Below, one piece after another: positions 48,400 to 61,290 of a DNA stretch of 64,000 nt; position 1 is the first letter of the stretch, and each line of letters begins with the position of its first letter. The notes under the pieces are model-generated. The model saw nothing but the letters and a program-made list of their open reading frames with translations. It was not told the origin of the DNA and did no database searches. A program made the translations under genes and the position numbers. Origin of the DNA: Acanthosepion esculentum (lineage: Eukaryota > Mollusca > Cephalopoda > Sepiida > Sepiidae); assembly GCA_964036315.1 (NCBI GenBank), contig OZ038479.1, positions 54,525,246 to 54,589,245 on the forward strand, read 5' to 3'.

Positions 48400-49210
48400 T
48401 TGCTTGTTCGTATTGCTTTTTCCTACAAGCTACAATAAATCTTAATCATAATAGGAGTTTGCAAAATTATCAAAAACAGAACTTCTCTCTGATGTTTACT
48501 CACATATAACAATAAGATTCTCCAAAATATATATAACAAACATTTTGGAGTATATGATTTTTTTGCCAATTAATGTGATGCCTTTGAAAATACAGATATA
48601 GAACTTTACATAAATATGGCAGCATATGTATCTCTGTTCTTGATAGAAAGTTAGAATTCTTGTTTTCTTTCAATTAAATTTTCAATAAGGAGTTCTTATG
48701 AATATCATGATTTTCTGTTCAGCCAAAACATCTGTGAAGAAAAAGTAATGAGACATATTTAACAGAGGCAATGAACAATATTCAAATCAGTTCATATTTT
48801 AACATACTTTTAGCCATATATCAAGTCTACTTGAGATCAACAAAGGGATATAATAATGCAGCAGCAGAGAAAGATCAATAAAAAAAGTCACTAAGTTCAT
48901 CTTAATTTCCTTTTGAGTTGAAACACAATATGCAAGTACAATATTATTTTTCTGAAAATTTTTTAAATGCCTAAAATATTATTCTTTAGATATTCTTCTT
49001 TCCACATGTAAACAAACTCAGTTTTCACAGAAGGCAATCATACAACAGCAGAACGCTTATGATATAAATAAGGTGAACAAAAGTAAGAAAAAAACATCAA
49101 TTTAGGCATGAATCTTGGAATGAGGCAAAAGCATTAAATGTAAAGCATAATAACCAAAGTAAAACTTTATGGAACATTGAATGAGGAGTCAATTTCAAAC
49201 ATCCATCAAT
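48400..49210. repeat. 5' flank block of ZNF-C (unit copy 3)
   Basis: Sister of 21991-22800 and 62520-63170; non-coding. Confidence 0.55.
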
Positions 49211-50745
49211 AAAGTATTGTCAAACAGTTCTGCTTCTAAATAATATAAATATGAAGAGGTTGAAATTTCATAAAATTAAGTAAGTGTGGGAGAGGATGTA
49301 AAAAAAAAAAGAGATTTTTTACCAAGATTTTTAAAAAGTTTTGGGGTTTTGTGAACAATTTCCAAAACAATGTGTTTTTAATGCCAAAAAAGATGCTAAA
49401 ATTTCCAGTACTAATCTTTGGTCTACATGCTGATGATGTAAGAAAAACAATTTTTTGCCATGCCAGACTTTCTAAGCAAACTTTTCAATAAAGCACTGAA
49501 ATGAATCAAGTTAAGACAACTTATGCCAGGAGAAGTTATTGGACAGGAGAACAGAAATGACATAATTTTTTTTCAAATTTTAAGTGAAATTATTTAACAA
49601 TACAGTAATTTTTCAAACAAGTATTTTCTACAATCTAATATTTTATGGATTTTTTTCTCTTTTTAGGTACTTTAGCTTTTATAGTATTATGTTTGAATAT
49701 GAGATCTAGAAAAAATAAAATGCTAATAATAAGATAAATTTACAATTTCATAACTGAGAGTGAGATAAAATTTCATACAAGAGGTACCTAATTTTTATGT
49801 ACATGTCATGAAATTTTATTGTATTATTTTTATTCATTATTAATTTTGTATTATTTTTATTCATTATTAGTTTATGGTTAAAAAATACTTATGTACAACA
49901 TTTTATGCTATAAGTAATATTTGTTTCAAATTAGATTAATCTAACTTTAAATTTCCTCAAAGAATGTTTTAGAAACATTTTATTTTTGCATGATTTTTAA
50001 AACTGAGAATTAACTTTTGTTTACAAATCTGTCAAAATGGCTATTTTTAATGATTTTAAGGGGAAAAAAATCGATTCTGGTCAATATCATTTCTGTTTGA
50101 AATTCACCACAGAATATTTTGCTTAGTGGAAATAGTAAAATTTAAATCTGTTAGCTTTCAATTTCCACTAATTTTGTATACCTAGGGTTTAAAATGAATT
50201 TTCCTAAAGAAAGCTTTTTGCTTTCTTGGAGCTTTCATTTTAACTTTAATTGAAAGCCAAATTAAATTTAATAATTAAGTAAAATACTCTTTAGTATATT
50301 TCAAACATAAATTGTATTGATTGGAATCGATTCGCTTTTTTTGGCTAAAAATAGCTGATGTCTTTAGTCATCTGTCATTGTAATGTAATTTTCTTTACTA
50401 AAAAATCTTCCAAAAATAAAATATACTTTTCTGAAAGGTTATTTGAGGAATATTAGCTAACTTAACGTATAATTAATTTGATTTGAAAAGAAATATTATT
50501 TACTCTAAGAAACAGAGAAATGGATTTTTAAAACAGTAGCACCAATTTACTAGCGTTTTATTGCCTGTCAATCACTAAACAAGCACTGATAAGGTGTTGA
50601 CAGTTTTATTGTTGTTCTATGGAGACTTTATCTGTTAAATTATAATTTATTAAAATGATAGGATTGTATAATTTTTAAGTATACAGTAATCTTCAAAATG
50701 TTGGAAATATTCTCCATAATTTAAGAATGTTAACTTTAAATTGGG
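49211..50745. other. AT-rich spacer
   Basis: No gene. From about 49880 it matches 25140 onward. Confidence 0.4.
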
Positions 50746-50747
50746 GA

Positions 50748-51830
50748 TGTTCAATAATTCGGCTAAAAAACAGCATAGCATGATGAAAAAAGGCCCCAAA
50801 CTTAATAAAAACAAAGTTATATTGTGAAAAAGTTTGTTATTAATAAAAGGAAAGACCAAAGCATTTTTTGATTATTTTTTTAAAATTTTTAATCTTTTCT
50901 AGCATGTTTGAAATTTTAGTTGAAAATCTTGTTTTGTTTTATGTCAGTGGTTGTATAATATTTAGCATTAGTTTTTTTTATGATTTATTTCTACTGATAG
51001 TGTACTAAATTCTCTGCCTGACCATCATTGTTGCATTTTCAAAATTTTTTGTTTTTTTACATATTTTACTAAATATTTTCTTTTCATTTTTTAAATATAA
51101 TTTTTTTCTTTTTCAGTGAAAGGTATACTGCAATTATTAAGTTTTCTTTTTTAGATTCAATTTTAGGGATGGAAACAGTGCCGGCTTTGGACATATCTTT
51201 CTTAAGTACCTAAAAGAAATCATTAAATACTAGACTTTTGAAAATATTTAATTTTTAAGAATTAATTTATAGTTAAATAAGCTTGTTCACTTAAAAATAC
51301 AGTCACTTCTGCCCTTCCGTCTAATGAATTGCCCTAAGGTTAATTGTCAATACATTGACATAAATGTCAATTCACACCTCCAAAAAACCAATCACTACTG
51401 TTGGACATGCTTCTCTAATTTCTAACTAAATTTTTTTACTAAAAAATTAAGTATTGTTTGTTTCAAATTACATTAAGTATACTTTAAATTTTCTAATTTT
51501 CCTAAAATAACTGTTGAAAAAAGTATAATTGAATTTTACAACATTTTTAAATGGAGAAATTCACTTTTGTTTATAGTACTGTCAATAACGGCTGACATGA
51601 TTGATTTAATGCCAGTTTTGATGACTCAAAAAAAAAACAAGATTTTTAGCTAAAATTTTGGACGTACTAGAAAAGATTAAATTTGTTTTTAAAATATTCA
51701 AAAATACTTTGGTTTTACCTCTTAATAATAACAAACATTTAGACGATAAAAAATTTGTAATCAAATTTGGGTTCATTTTTTTTATCAGGGTATGCTCTTT
51801 TGTAGCAAAGTTTTGAACATAGCTACTTTA
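50748..51830. mobile_element. Foldback element, another copy
   Basis: The left end has GCTAAAAAACAGCATAGC and AAAGGCCCCAAACTT. The right end has the inverse series ending in a TATGCTCTTTTGTAGC stretch. AT-rich interior, no transposase. A lone right end of the same family follows at 52290-52498. Confidence 0.5.
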
Positions 51831-52543
51831 AATTAACTATCATGATCGATTTATTTTTCTTATAATGAAAAAAAATTAAAACAATTCTTGTAAAAATTAA
51901 TTTTTCATCGCAAAAAATCTTTTTTCTTCAGACTATAATATCCTTAATATATATTATTTACAAAAGCGATTAAAAGCTTATCTAAGTATATGATTAGAAA
52001 TTTTATTGAAAAAAAAAAAAGGATTATTTCACATTCTCCACGGAGTCCTGTGTTTCATTAATGAAGCAAGTTTGCTGGATGGAATTTAATTTTTAGAAAT
52101 TTCATGAAATTAAGTAATTTTACCAAGATTTTCTAAAATCACTAATTTCAAAAATAAATTAATTCATTTGTGGATAAGTCACTCTTGAACGTTTCATTAA
52201 ATTTTGACAATTATTTGATTTTTACAAGAATTTCCAAATCAATGTGTTACTTTACTGGTAAAACGGCGCTAAAATTTCCATAGTCAGCACTATTACACTG
52301 TTGACAAAAAAAAAGAAGATATTTTTAACCAAAATTTCGAACGTTTTAGAGAAAAAAAAAGAAGAAAATAATTAAAGGATACTTTGGTCTTTCCTCTTAA
52401 TAATAACATAAACATTTTGACGATAAAACTGTTTTTATTAAGTTTGGGGTCTTTTTCCTATGCTGTCTTTTAGCGAAAAAGTGGAGGTAAGCTAAAATAA
52501 AAGATTCAAGAAAATTTTCATTGTTAAAAATTAATTTTAAACT

Positions 52544-54867
52544 AGGTACCTCCATGAAAACCAATAAAAAGAGCATAACATGACAAGAATGGCCTTAAAT
52601 TTGATGAAAAAATTTTTTTTTCTGCTTAAGTATATATATCATTATTAAGAAGAAATACCAAAGTATTTTTGTGATTATTTAAAAAATTTTTTACTCAATC
52701 TTAGCATGTCCAAAATTTTAGTTAAAAATCTTGTTTTTTTTGTCAGCGAAATTACTAAAAAAAAAACTCAATATCAGCCATTTTTTTCAAATTTTGTAAA
52801 CTAAGTTAAAATCCTAGTTTAAAATTTGTCCAAAAATCAATTATACGTTTTTCAAAATTTATTTGACGAAAATTAGCAAATTTAAAGATTATTTAATATA
52901 TTTTGAAAAAAACTTTTACTTACTTTCTTCAAAGAAAAATGTTGTTTAAAATAAAAAGGAGGCGATCTTAACATTGTTGGCGATTGACAAGTGATGAATG
53001 TTGGATATCATCACATATCATCGACAGCTAACATGAGATTCAAGTTATCATACGGAAGGACATAATTGACGTAACGTTTTTTTTACGTGAACCAGCTTAT
53101 GTAGTACTGCGTAATTATTAAAGTAAAAAAAACTTTCAGCATTCCAATTTCTTTTATTTTGTTTTTTTTTATTACTGTAGCTTACACCATAAGTTTGTTG
53201 ATACTATCTGTAGAAATTATAAATACTATAAATAAATTAAAATACAGGTGCTGCACAGCTTTTTGAGGGCAACTATAGCCCCCTAAAGTCAATACAGATC
53301 TGCTATGATAAAACATTTCCCCCCCAAGTAAAAATCATCACAAACATATCAAAAGTTATTTTGTTACACTACAGCCTATTTGCTCTGAAAAAAAATATTG
53401 AAAAATGACTTTTGTCATCATCTGAACAAAACATTAAGGAAACTTTTAATTTGCACCTCATGAAACTAGGTATTTCCTGAAAGCAAAGAATGCTCTTTCA
53501 TTTCTAAGTGAAATTGGTTGGTGTAAATGATTATAAAATTTTTTTCTGGGGATAAAATATGAAAAAATAGTTAAAATTGCTATTCCTGAACATTGGAAAC
53601 CATGATTTTTTTTTTTTTATATGTGTTTTTTATTTTTATTTTTTTTAAATCAGCAATAAGGAAACCAATGTTGAAATTAAACCAAAATTGACTTTGACAT
53701 TGCTGGGTCAATGGCCACCCAGCCGACAATACCAAGCTGACATCACCTTGTAAAATATCCCATTTTTTTTTAATCTATGTTTGAACAATGGCTTGATATA
53801 TTTTTGTTTTTTAACACGTTTTGAGCAGGGTGATGACAACAACACTTAAGGAACGATTATGAGATGCAGGCAGAATGGACCAAGAACTGAGAAATGCTCA
53901 ACATGTGTTTCGCACAAAGAATTTGCAATAATGAAATCGATGTTCAGCGGAGAACACTTACACTCAAGCCACGCAACATTTTATTGCTTGTGACCTTCCA
54001 TACTTTTTAATTACAGACATTTTAACGATTTTTATGAACACAAAATTACATTTCTTAATTACTGCGGATCTTCTGATTAGTCAAAATGATACAATTTACA
54101 AAGCGCTAAAAAAAAGATCTATCTCATAAGGACACTTAGGAAACCCGATGCGGCTTTTAACTAATTTTATAATATTTTAACAACTTAAATGTAAAAATCT
54201 ATTATAATTAAAGAAATAACAAATAATTGTATTAAAAATTCATTTTTCATCAAAACATTTTTTTGCTTTCAGAAAATGTTGTCCATATTCATAAAAACAT
54301 CTAAAAGCAAATAAAAGCATTTAAAAAAAAACATGATTTGCATTCGTCAAAGCCTTGTGCTTTTTAACTATTGTAATCACTAAACCTGATGCGATCGAAT
54401 TTCTAGCGTTTTCATAAAATTAGTTGGGCGGGGGGTAATAAATATTAAAAAATATATTTCTGCCATGACTTTAATAAAAAAAAAAACAAACATATTTATA
54501 ATAATTAATAATTTCGATCATCTGTGAATAGTTTCTGAAAGTTTCATTAACATCCGACAATTATTTTTATTTTTGCAAGATTTTCCAAATTAATGTGTAT
54601 CATACAAAAAAAAACGTGCTAAAAATTGTATATGTTATTTTAGTAGTTCCGGTGATACAAAGAGAAACAAGGTTTTTTAATCAAAATTTAGAATGTTAAA
54701 TAGAAGGAAAAAATTTTAAAAATAATTAAAAAAAAAAACTTTGGTCTTTCCTCTTCATAATAACATAAGCATTTTTATTTTTTAAACGATAAAATTTTGT
54801 TTTCGTAAAGTTTGGCGTCTTTTTCATCATGCTATGTTCTTTTTTTTAGCGATTTTATGGAGTTACT
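52544..54867. mobile_element. Foldback element, longest copy (2.3 kb)
   Basis: Left end AGGTACCTCCATGAAAACC, right end ending GGAGTTACT. The outer parts match 27482-28714 on both sides, but about 1.2 kb of interior (52950-54190) replaces roughly 90 bp there. Part of that interior (53700-53960) has more balanced base composition. I find no transposase motif in it. Confidence 0.5.
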
Positions 54868-54899
54868 TCAAACCATACGTATTGGTGGAGATTCTTGTT

Positions 54900-56049
54900 T
54901 TTAATTTCTTAACTTTTTTTTCTACCGACTGAGAAAAAAAAAAAGTGTTTTTTTTGTTTAAAAACATTCCAGTAAAAACCGACCTAAATTTCAACAAACA
55001 TAAAATAAAAAATATCATTTATATTCTATAAACTAAATTTTTCAAAAGAGTAACTGTAACATAATGAAATTTTTAAATTAAAAAGTTCATAAAAACTTAA
55101 AAAGTAATATCTTTTCAGATCATAAGACAAATGGATTTTTTCTCAACAAATTTACACTGCAACTGCAGTATAATCTGTTGATTAATCTTTTCAATTTTAG
55201 ATTCGTAAATTTCGTTTCCACTTAATTACTATATCACATCCAGGAAATAGCCCGATACAGAATTTTACACAATTTTGAATATTTATTAAAACTTTTTATA
55301 ATTAAAAATATGATTTCTACCAAAAAAAAAAAAAATAAATAAAAAATTACTCATGGCTGAATTTATTTTTCTTTTGTCAACATTAACAAAGAATAAAAAA
55401 AAAAGAAATTGCTGACGTGAGTCAGTAAATAACGATATTTTAATCAAAATTTTTTCGAATCTTTCACTAACCTTTCCAACGAGAGAAAAACGAAAGAGAA
55501 GAGATGGATCTCTTTGTGTTCAAATGATTTTGTTGGGATTTTTCTGTCAATCTACCCAATTTCTGTGTTGTTCTTTCAGATCATGTAATAATATCGAAGT
55601 TGAAACAAATGACCCAAAGAATGATATAAAATGGAAAAAACTCGATACAAACGAGAAATTACTTTTGAGAAAATATTTTCAATTATATTTTTTTTAAGCT
55701 GAAAAAAAAATACGGTGTTAATCAAGATTTTGTTCCTTGTGCTTAAAATGCTGTGATTTTTGTTTTCAGCATTTGGAGGAATTATTCAAAATTTGATGCG
55801 TGATATTTCTACAGGACAAATGATAATACCGGTGTCAGTACTCTGTGCCCCCATTACCCGAAATATATGATATTTTGCACTCATTGTACATGTCACTTTT
55901 ATTAATTTTATATTAATGACAAAATTTTGTTGAAATCAAATGATGTACAATAAACTAAACATAATAATCATAAATAATATCGAGAATAATTTCTGAGATA
56001 ATATAAATGAAATAAACAAGACTAATGGAGCAAAATAAAAAGAAAGACA
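54900..56049. repeat. Conserved non-coding block, copy 3
   Basis: Sister of 7581-8448 and 29090-29870. No gene. Confidence 0.45.
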
Positions 56050-56053
56050 TTGC

Positions 56054-56798
56054 TGTAAATGCTGGTTGTGTTGAAAAGGTTGATGTGGCTGTATGTTGAA
56101 TAGCATTTAACAATTATACATTTTTGTATCAAGGAAAAACAATGGAAAACCGATTTTTGTTTCAACGATAAAATATATATTAAAATCAACAAATACAAAA
56201 CATTTTTTGTAATGTGTGAAACAATAAGATAGGAGAAGTTGTTTTCCTTTATCTGTTAGCTGAAAGATTAAATGTAAATAAACAAGTTTTCTGAAAGAAT
56301 GTTCAAAGTTCTGTATTAGATAGAATTATGTTTTCAGAAGAACATGTAATAAATCAGTTTGTGGATTATATATAACTAACAGAGCTGTTGCAACTTGGCT
56401 TGTTACATAGAACTGATGGTGAATGATATTTAAGTTCTGTGTGTATGCGTGCGGTGAGTAGAATGAATAGTCTGTGTAGACGCGTGTGAGTTGCTGAGTT
56501 CTACTGAGTTCTGCTTCTACTGTCTATTTTTGGAACGAATTCTGGTTTATATAACCATGGGTAGGCTCCCAGGACTATGGCGGGAGAAATTTCGAGAGCA
56601 CACAAAAAATATCTGATTGGATGAAAAATTACCCAATCGGTGATTTTGTAACAAAAGCATGTTTGTGAATTAACAATAGGAAAAATTCAGTGTGGTGAAT
56701 GCGATCAGTAAATTGTCCTGTGATAGTTAGTATTTATTATTTGACCAATCACAGTTGAGAAAAATGTAGGTGTGTCAAACATAGTAGTAATCGCTACA
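56054..56798 (-). mobile_element. Solo LTR, family C, 745 bp
   Basis: Starts TGTAAATG, ends CGCTACA, flanked by TTGC on both sides (56050-56053, 56799-56802); the sister at 29865 has no insertion. On the minus strand a TATATAA (56546-56555) lies about 245 bp in, preceded by two CCAAT-type words (TGATTGG, CCAATCAG). Confidence 0.75.
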
Positions 56799-57412
56799 TT
56801 GCTGTATGCATATTTTAGATTCAACCACAATGCAGGATTTTTCCTTCCAAAATGACAGAAAAATATCACTTAATATACTGTTTTTTAAAAAATCACAAAA
56901 AATCTGGGAATTATTTGATTAACGATTTTTTCAGAGTTTATTCATTAATGATTTATATACGGAAGAGGTTATTTTCTTAGAAAACATTTAAAACGTTGCT
57001 GTAATGTAATTATCATTTTAAGCCAGATATTTCCTAAACACCTGTTAAATCCTCTTTTCTTCACTGTCCAAGGTTCATTATAGGATATTTCCATTTATTC
57101 TCAGATGGATTCAGTGTCATAGACCAAATAATCTTTTTCTCACAAATACCTACAATAACTTCCACTTCAGTGACACTCCAACATCTTTTCCCGCCAAACT
57201 CAAATCTTCCTTTCAAAAACTTCTCTCTATGGGGACAAGTGAAATAATTGAATATGTTATTGTAATATCCTCTTAGATAACTCAGATTTTTTTTCTCAAC
57301 AAATATATTGCAATATATAATGCAACTGCATCAGTGACCTACTCACAGTACCCTCTCCAATTTTCTGACATGATCTTCCTTGATCTTTGCTGACACTAAC
57401 ACATCATCAATA

Positions 57413-58129
57413 CAGTGGAACCTCAGTTCACAAATTTAATTCATTCCTGAAACCCGTTTGTAACCTGAAATGTTCATAAACTGAAACTATTTTTCCAATA
57501 GGAATCAATGTAAAATGGATTCATCTTTTCCTGGTCCCAAGATGATTGCAGATTTAAATTTTAACAATACTTTGTGCACAAGTTTATACACAAAACTAAT
57601 GAAAATCATTAAATCTAAGAAAGAATAAATAAACCCAATACTAAATAGATAAAATTTAGACGAACACTTTAATTTTACCACACCTGTAAGTAGGAGAGTT
57701 GATTGTGTAGGGGGGAAGGAAAGAGATATTATTATTTGGAAAAGGAAAGACATGTCATCTCTTTATTTATAAGAATAGTATAGATTGTTGATTTTTCCAT
57801 ACTGAGTCGGAAGAGAGAATATCATCAACAATTGTTTTTCTCTCAACTTTTCTTTTTCCTTTACCAGTGTCACTGTCAGCCTTCTTTGGATTTCTGTCTA
57901 ACCAGGGCTAGAGAAAAAAAAGGTACAGTCCAATAAAATTGGAAAGGAAAAGCACAGCACAACACACAAATGTATGCAACATGGCGGTCGACTCAGAGAT
58001 GATTACATTCAGGTTAACTTGGTTTGAGAACAGAAATTTTGTTTGATAACCGAGGCGTTTTCATCTCGAATTTTCTGTTTGAAAACTGATTTGTTCGACA
58101 TGTGACATTTGAGAACCAAGATTGCTCTG
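57413..58129. mobile_element. 717-bp pogo/Tigger-type element remnant
   Basis: Imperfect inverted ends CAGTGGAACCTCAGTTCACA and CAGAGCAATCTTGGTTCTCA, flanked by TA (57411-57412, 58130-58131). The empty site is kept at 31285 (CATCAATATATGCTAC). No intact transposase; the minus frame at 57505-57753 is short and unassigned. Confidence 0.75.
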
Positions 58130-59290
58130 TATATGCTACTGTTATAACGATGCAGATTCTATTTCAAAATTCTGCCATAACATTGTATGCGCTACTTTTA
58201 CTGTTTGGGGGGGTGAATCTTGTTATTACAAGTGTTTGGTTGTAAAGGAAAAGAACATAAAAGGACTAAGATTTCTGCAATGTGTATTGGTCAAAATTCA
58301 GAATATGTGGATAGTTGTGTAAAAGGTAGCAAAAACTATTCATATGTAATGCCATAGTTGCTGTTGGCAAGGAAAGCAATTAGGTGTAAGGGTGTTTTGG
58401 TAGAGCCAGGAGTTTTACTGATTTCCTGTATTGGTTGGCAGAGGTCACAGTTGGAAGTCAGGAAACAGGTTTGGCAGTCATGTAACAAGGTCGAACTGCC
58501 TGTCATCATCATGGAATGCCATTTTTATATATTTGGTTTAACAGGTATAGTCTCCTAGGATATACTTTACCTTTTTGTTAGGAAAAACAAACAAAAACGA
58601 AATGAACAATATATATATGACCAGTCACGGCCACTCTGGCTCAAAAACTAAAATCTTAGTTTCAAGCTGACTGAATGCACTATATACTGAAATGCAAAGA
58701 TACCCAAAATAGACCAGGATTTTGACATCAATACTGATATACTGAGAGAGAGAAAGAGACGTGACACAGATCGGTGTTTGATGTCTACACAGACACGCTG
58801 AGAGAGAAAAGCCACTGAAGATGACAGTCATCATCAATGCCCGTTTCAATTCTAATTTTACCACACACTCTCCCTTTCGTCTTATCAACAGTAACTAGAA
58901 GTTACTAGTTTTTGTATATATCTAAATAAATTATACCTTTATTTACCCATACTCAACGTCCTCATTTGTTTGATGTTTGGATTTACCGGCGAAGGAATCA
59001 ACCTCCACAGCAATAACAACAATGTTCTATCTTCTACAATTTCCCATTTCTGCCTTCACAACAATCCCATGGAGGAAACTTTTTATAATTCTCTGGAAAA
59101 TAATTGGCACAGAAAAAATCCCAAAAGGGAGTCTACTAAGTTTAAACATTCTTTCCATGTGTTGATAGCTATGTAACTGCTGGATTGTTCCTCTTGAATC
59201 ACCAGTTGATACTTATGAAACAGGTTATGTGAAGACTGTTTTGCCTCCTATTAAATCTTCTATCATTACTAGTTGGAAGCAATCAATTTT
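58130..59290 (-). repeat. Gypsy-relic block, copy 3
   Basis: Sister of 9890-11340 and 31280-33340. A stretch of about 400 bp (58930-59330) is repeated in tandem at 59480-59840, giving this unit two reverse transcriptase relics. Confidence 0.5.
58985..59290 (-). pseudogene. Ty3/gypsy reverse transcriptase fragment, copy 3
   Basis: Minus translation gives SRLPFGIFSVPIIFQRIIKS plus VMIEDLIGGKT upstream, with stops. Same relic as copies 1 and 2. Confidence 0.7.
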
Positions 59291-59559
59291 AGCCTCTTCC
59301 ATGTTTCACCAAACTGATTCCTGACACTTGTATACATTTGAATGATTCAATATTGCTCCTCTGATAATTCTACAATGAACTCTATTGATAAGATGCTTCT
59401 TTCATGGTTCTTGACCATGATTAATGATACTTGTATTCATTTGCACCAAATTTTAACAAAGATATACAAACTGATTTCTTTATATATTTATTTACCCATA
59501 CTCAAAGTCCTCTTTTGTTTGATACTTTGATTTATGTTTTTTTTTTTGAGGTAGAAAAA

Positions 59560-59835
59560 CTCTACAACAGTAACAACAAGGTTCTATCTTCCATTTCTGC
59601 TTCTTCAAAAATAGCTTGAATCAAAGTTTTCCATAATTCTCAGGAAAATTATCAACACAGAAGAAATCCCAAAAGGGTGTCTATTAAGTTTAAACATTCT
59701 AATCTGTGTTGATAGTAATGCAATTGCTGGATTGTTCCCCTTGAATCACCAGTTGATACTTATGAGACAGGTTAAGTGAAGACTTTTTCACCACTTAATA
59801 AATATTCTATCATTACTAGTCAATCTTAACCTATT
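59560..59835 (-). pseudogene. Ty3/gypsy reverse transcriptase fragment, copy 4
   Basis: Tandem duplicate of copy 3 with more damage. The RxPFGxxSVxIxxxE region and the GDSRGTIQQL segment that precedes it in all copies are still visible. Confidence 0.6.
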
Positions 59836-60105
59836 TCATGTTTTATGAAACTGATTCATGAAACTTGCATTCATTTGAATAAATCTATGTGGCTCTGCTT
59901 ATTCCACTTTAATTCTGCAATGATCTCTACTGATAACAAACCTCTTTCGGGGTTCACCAAACTGATTTATGATACTTTCATTGATTTGAAGAAATCTATA
60001 TTGCTCTTCTGCTTATTCCACTCTCATTTTGCAATGAGCTGTATTGATGTGAAGCCTCTTTCACAATTCATCGACCTGATTAATGATACTTGTATTCATT
60101 TACAT
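59825..60105. repeat. 114-bp tandem repeat, about 2.5 copies
   Basis: Units begin near 59933 and 60047, 114 bp (38 codons) apart, sharing CTGCTTATTCCACT and CTGATT-ATGATACTT words. The plus frame 59845-60126 remains open across the array because of the period. Earlier diverged units lie at 59285-59460. Confidence 0.6.
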
Positions 60106-60469
60106 GATAATTTAAAAATGAAATGAAAACTGATCTCTTTAAACTGCACGTTTTTTTTTTGCATATAATCTCTTCAATGTTTATATATTTCTCTTATGAA
60201 TGCTACTGTTGCAACACATTTAGATCACAATTCATCTAATGAGATCAACATCTTCAGGACAATCTTAATCTATCCTGCTATTATTTTAGGCTTTGGCTTG
60301 GCTTAATCTCTTTCTCAATTAAAATTTAAGAGTCAAACTCCCTACTTTCATATTGGGTGCAGCAGGATGATTCTAAAATCAGCCTGTGCTATTCTCATGG
60401 AAGAGTTTTAAATGTGGTAATTTCACTGATGCAGCACATTTTTATTTCATTATGATTGTATTTTTAATG

Positions 60470-60880
60470 GTTAAGAACAAATCCCAGCATGCATCTATAC
60501 AATTTGTTTATAAATTTGGAGACAGACTGGAACTAACAAATTTAATATTCTCAATAAGCAAAATACTTTGATGCATTTCACTTCAAATTTAAATTGATTA
60601 GAATCTTTTTTTCTATTTGTGTGTAAAATCTATAAATTCATTTATATGGACAGATCTGTTGACACCAAATAATTTTCTTTATTACAAAATCCTTCCAAAA
60701 TAAAATATACTTTTCCTAAACATAATTATAGAAAAATTAACTAATTTAAAGTTTAATTAATCTGCAGTGAAACAAATATTACTTTCTTTTATTAAAAAGA
60801 ACTTTGCAGAAAAGCACTTTTTTTAATGTGTTTGGAATAAATGTATACACTCACAACTCAGAAGTGTGTGTATGTATTGG
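60470..60880. repeat. 3' flank block of ZNF-D (unit copy 4)
   Basis: Sister of 930-1290, 18150-18560 and 46340-46760, non-coding, joined directly to the repeat block of the previous unit. Confidence 0.55.
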
Positions 60881-61290
60881 ATCATATATGTTAACAGTGG
60901 AAATGTAGGCCTCCACCCATCCAACAAAACACAAATATGGTTTCTTTCACTGGGTTTATATGCAGTTCAAAAATGTTGGCATCTCTGAAAATGTAGATAT
61001 GCAAATTTTGCAAGAACAATGTTACTCTCTGGTAGAGATTTGAACATGATGCAGTAAATTTGACTTTTCTCCAAATTGAAATTTAAAAAATATGCATATT
61101 TTTTTTACTCTGGGTATGATTGAATATGGCACAACTTCAATGGAAATAAAATCCACAAACTTCAGAAGAATATGATTTCTCTCAAGTGTGTGTTCATTTA
61201 TAATATTTCAAACATGACATACATGAAAATACATATGCACAAACTTCTTAAGTATGTGGTTTCTTGAAGTGTGTATTTGCAAATGGCACT
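60881..61290 (-). pseudogene. Eroded C2H2 fingers 3' of ZNF-D
   Basis: Damaged finger text continues past the ZNF-D frame. The last finger of the array is itself broken: a one-base loss in its cysteine loop (TGCAAAATTGTGG against TGCAAAGTTTGTGG-type sequence) shifts the frame. Confidence 0.65.
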
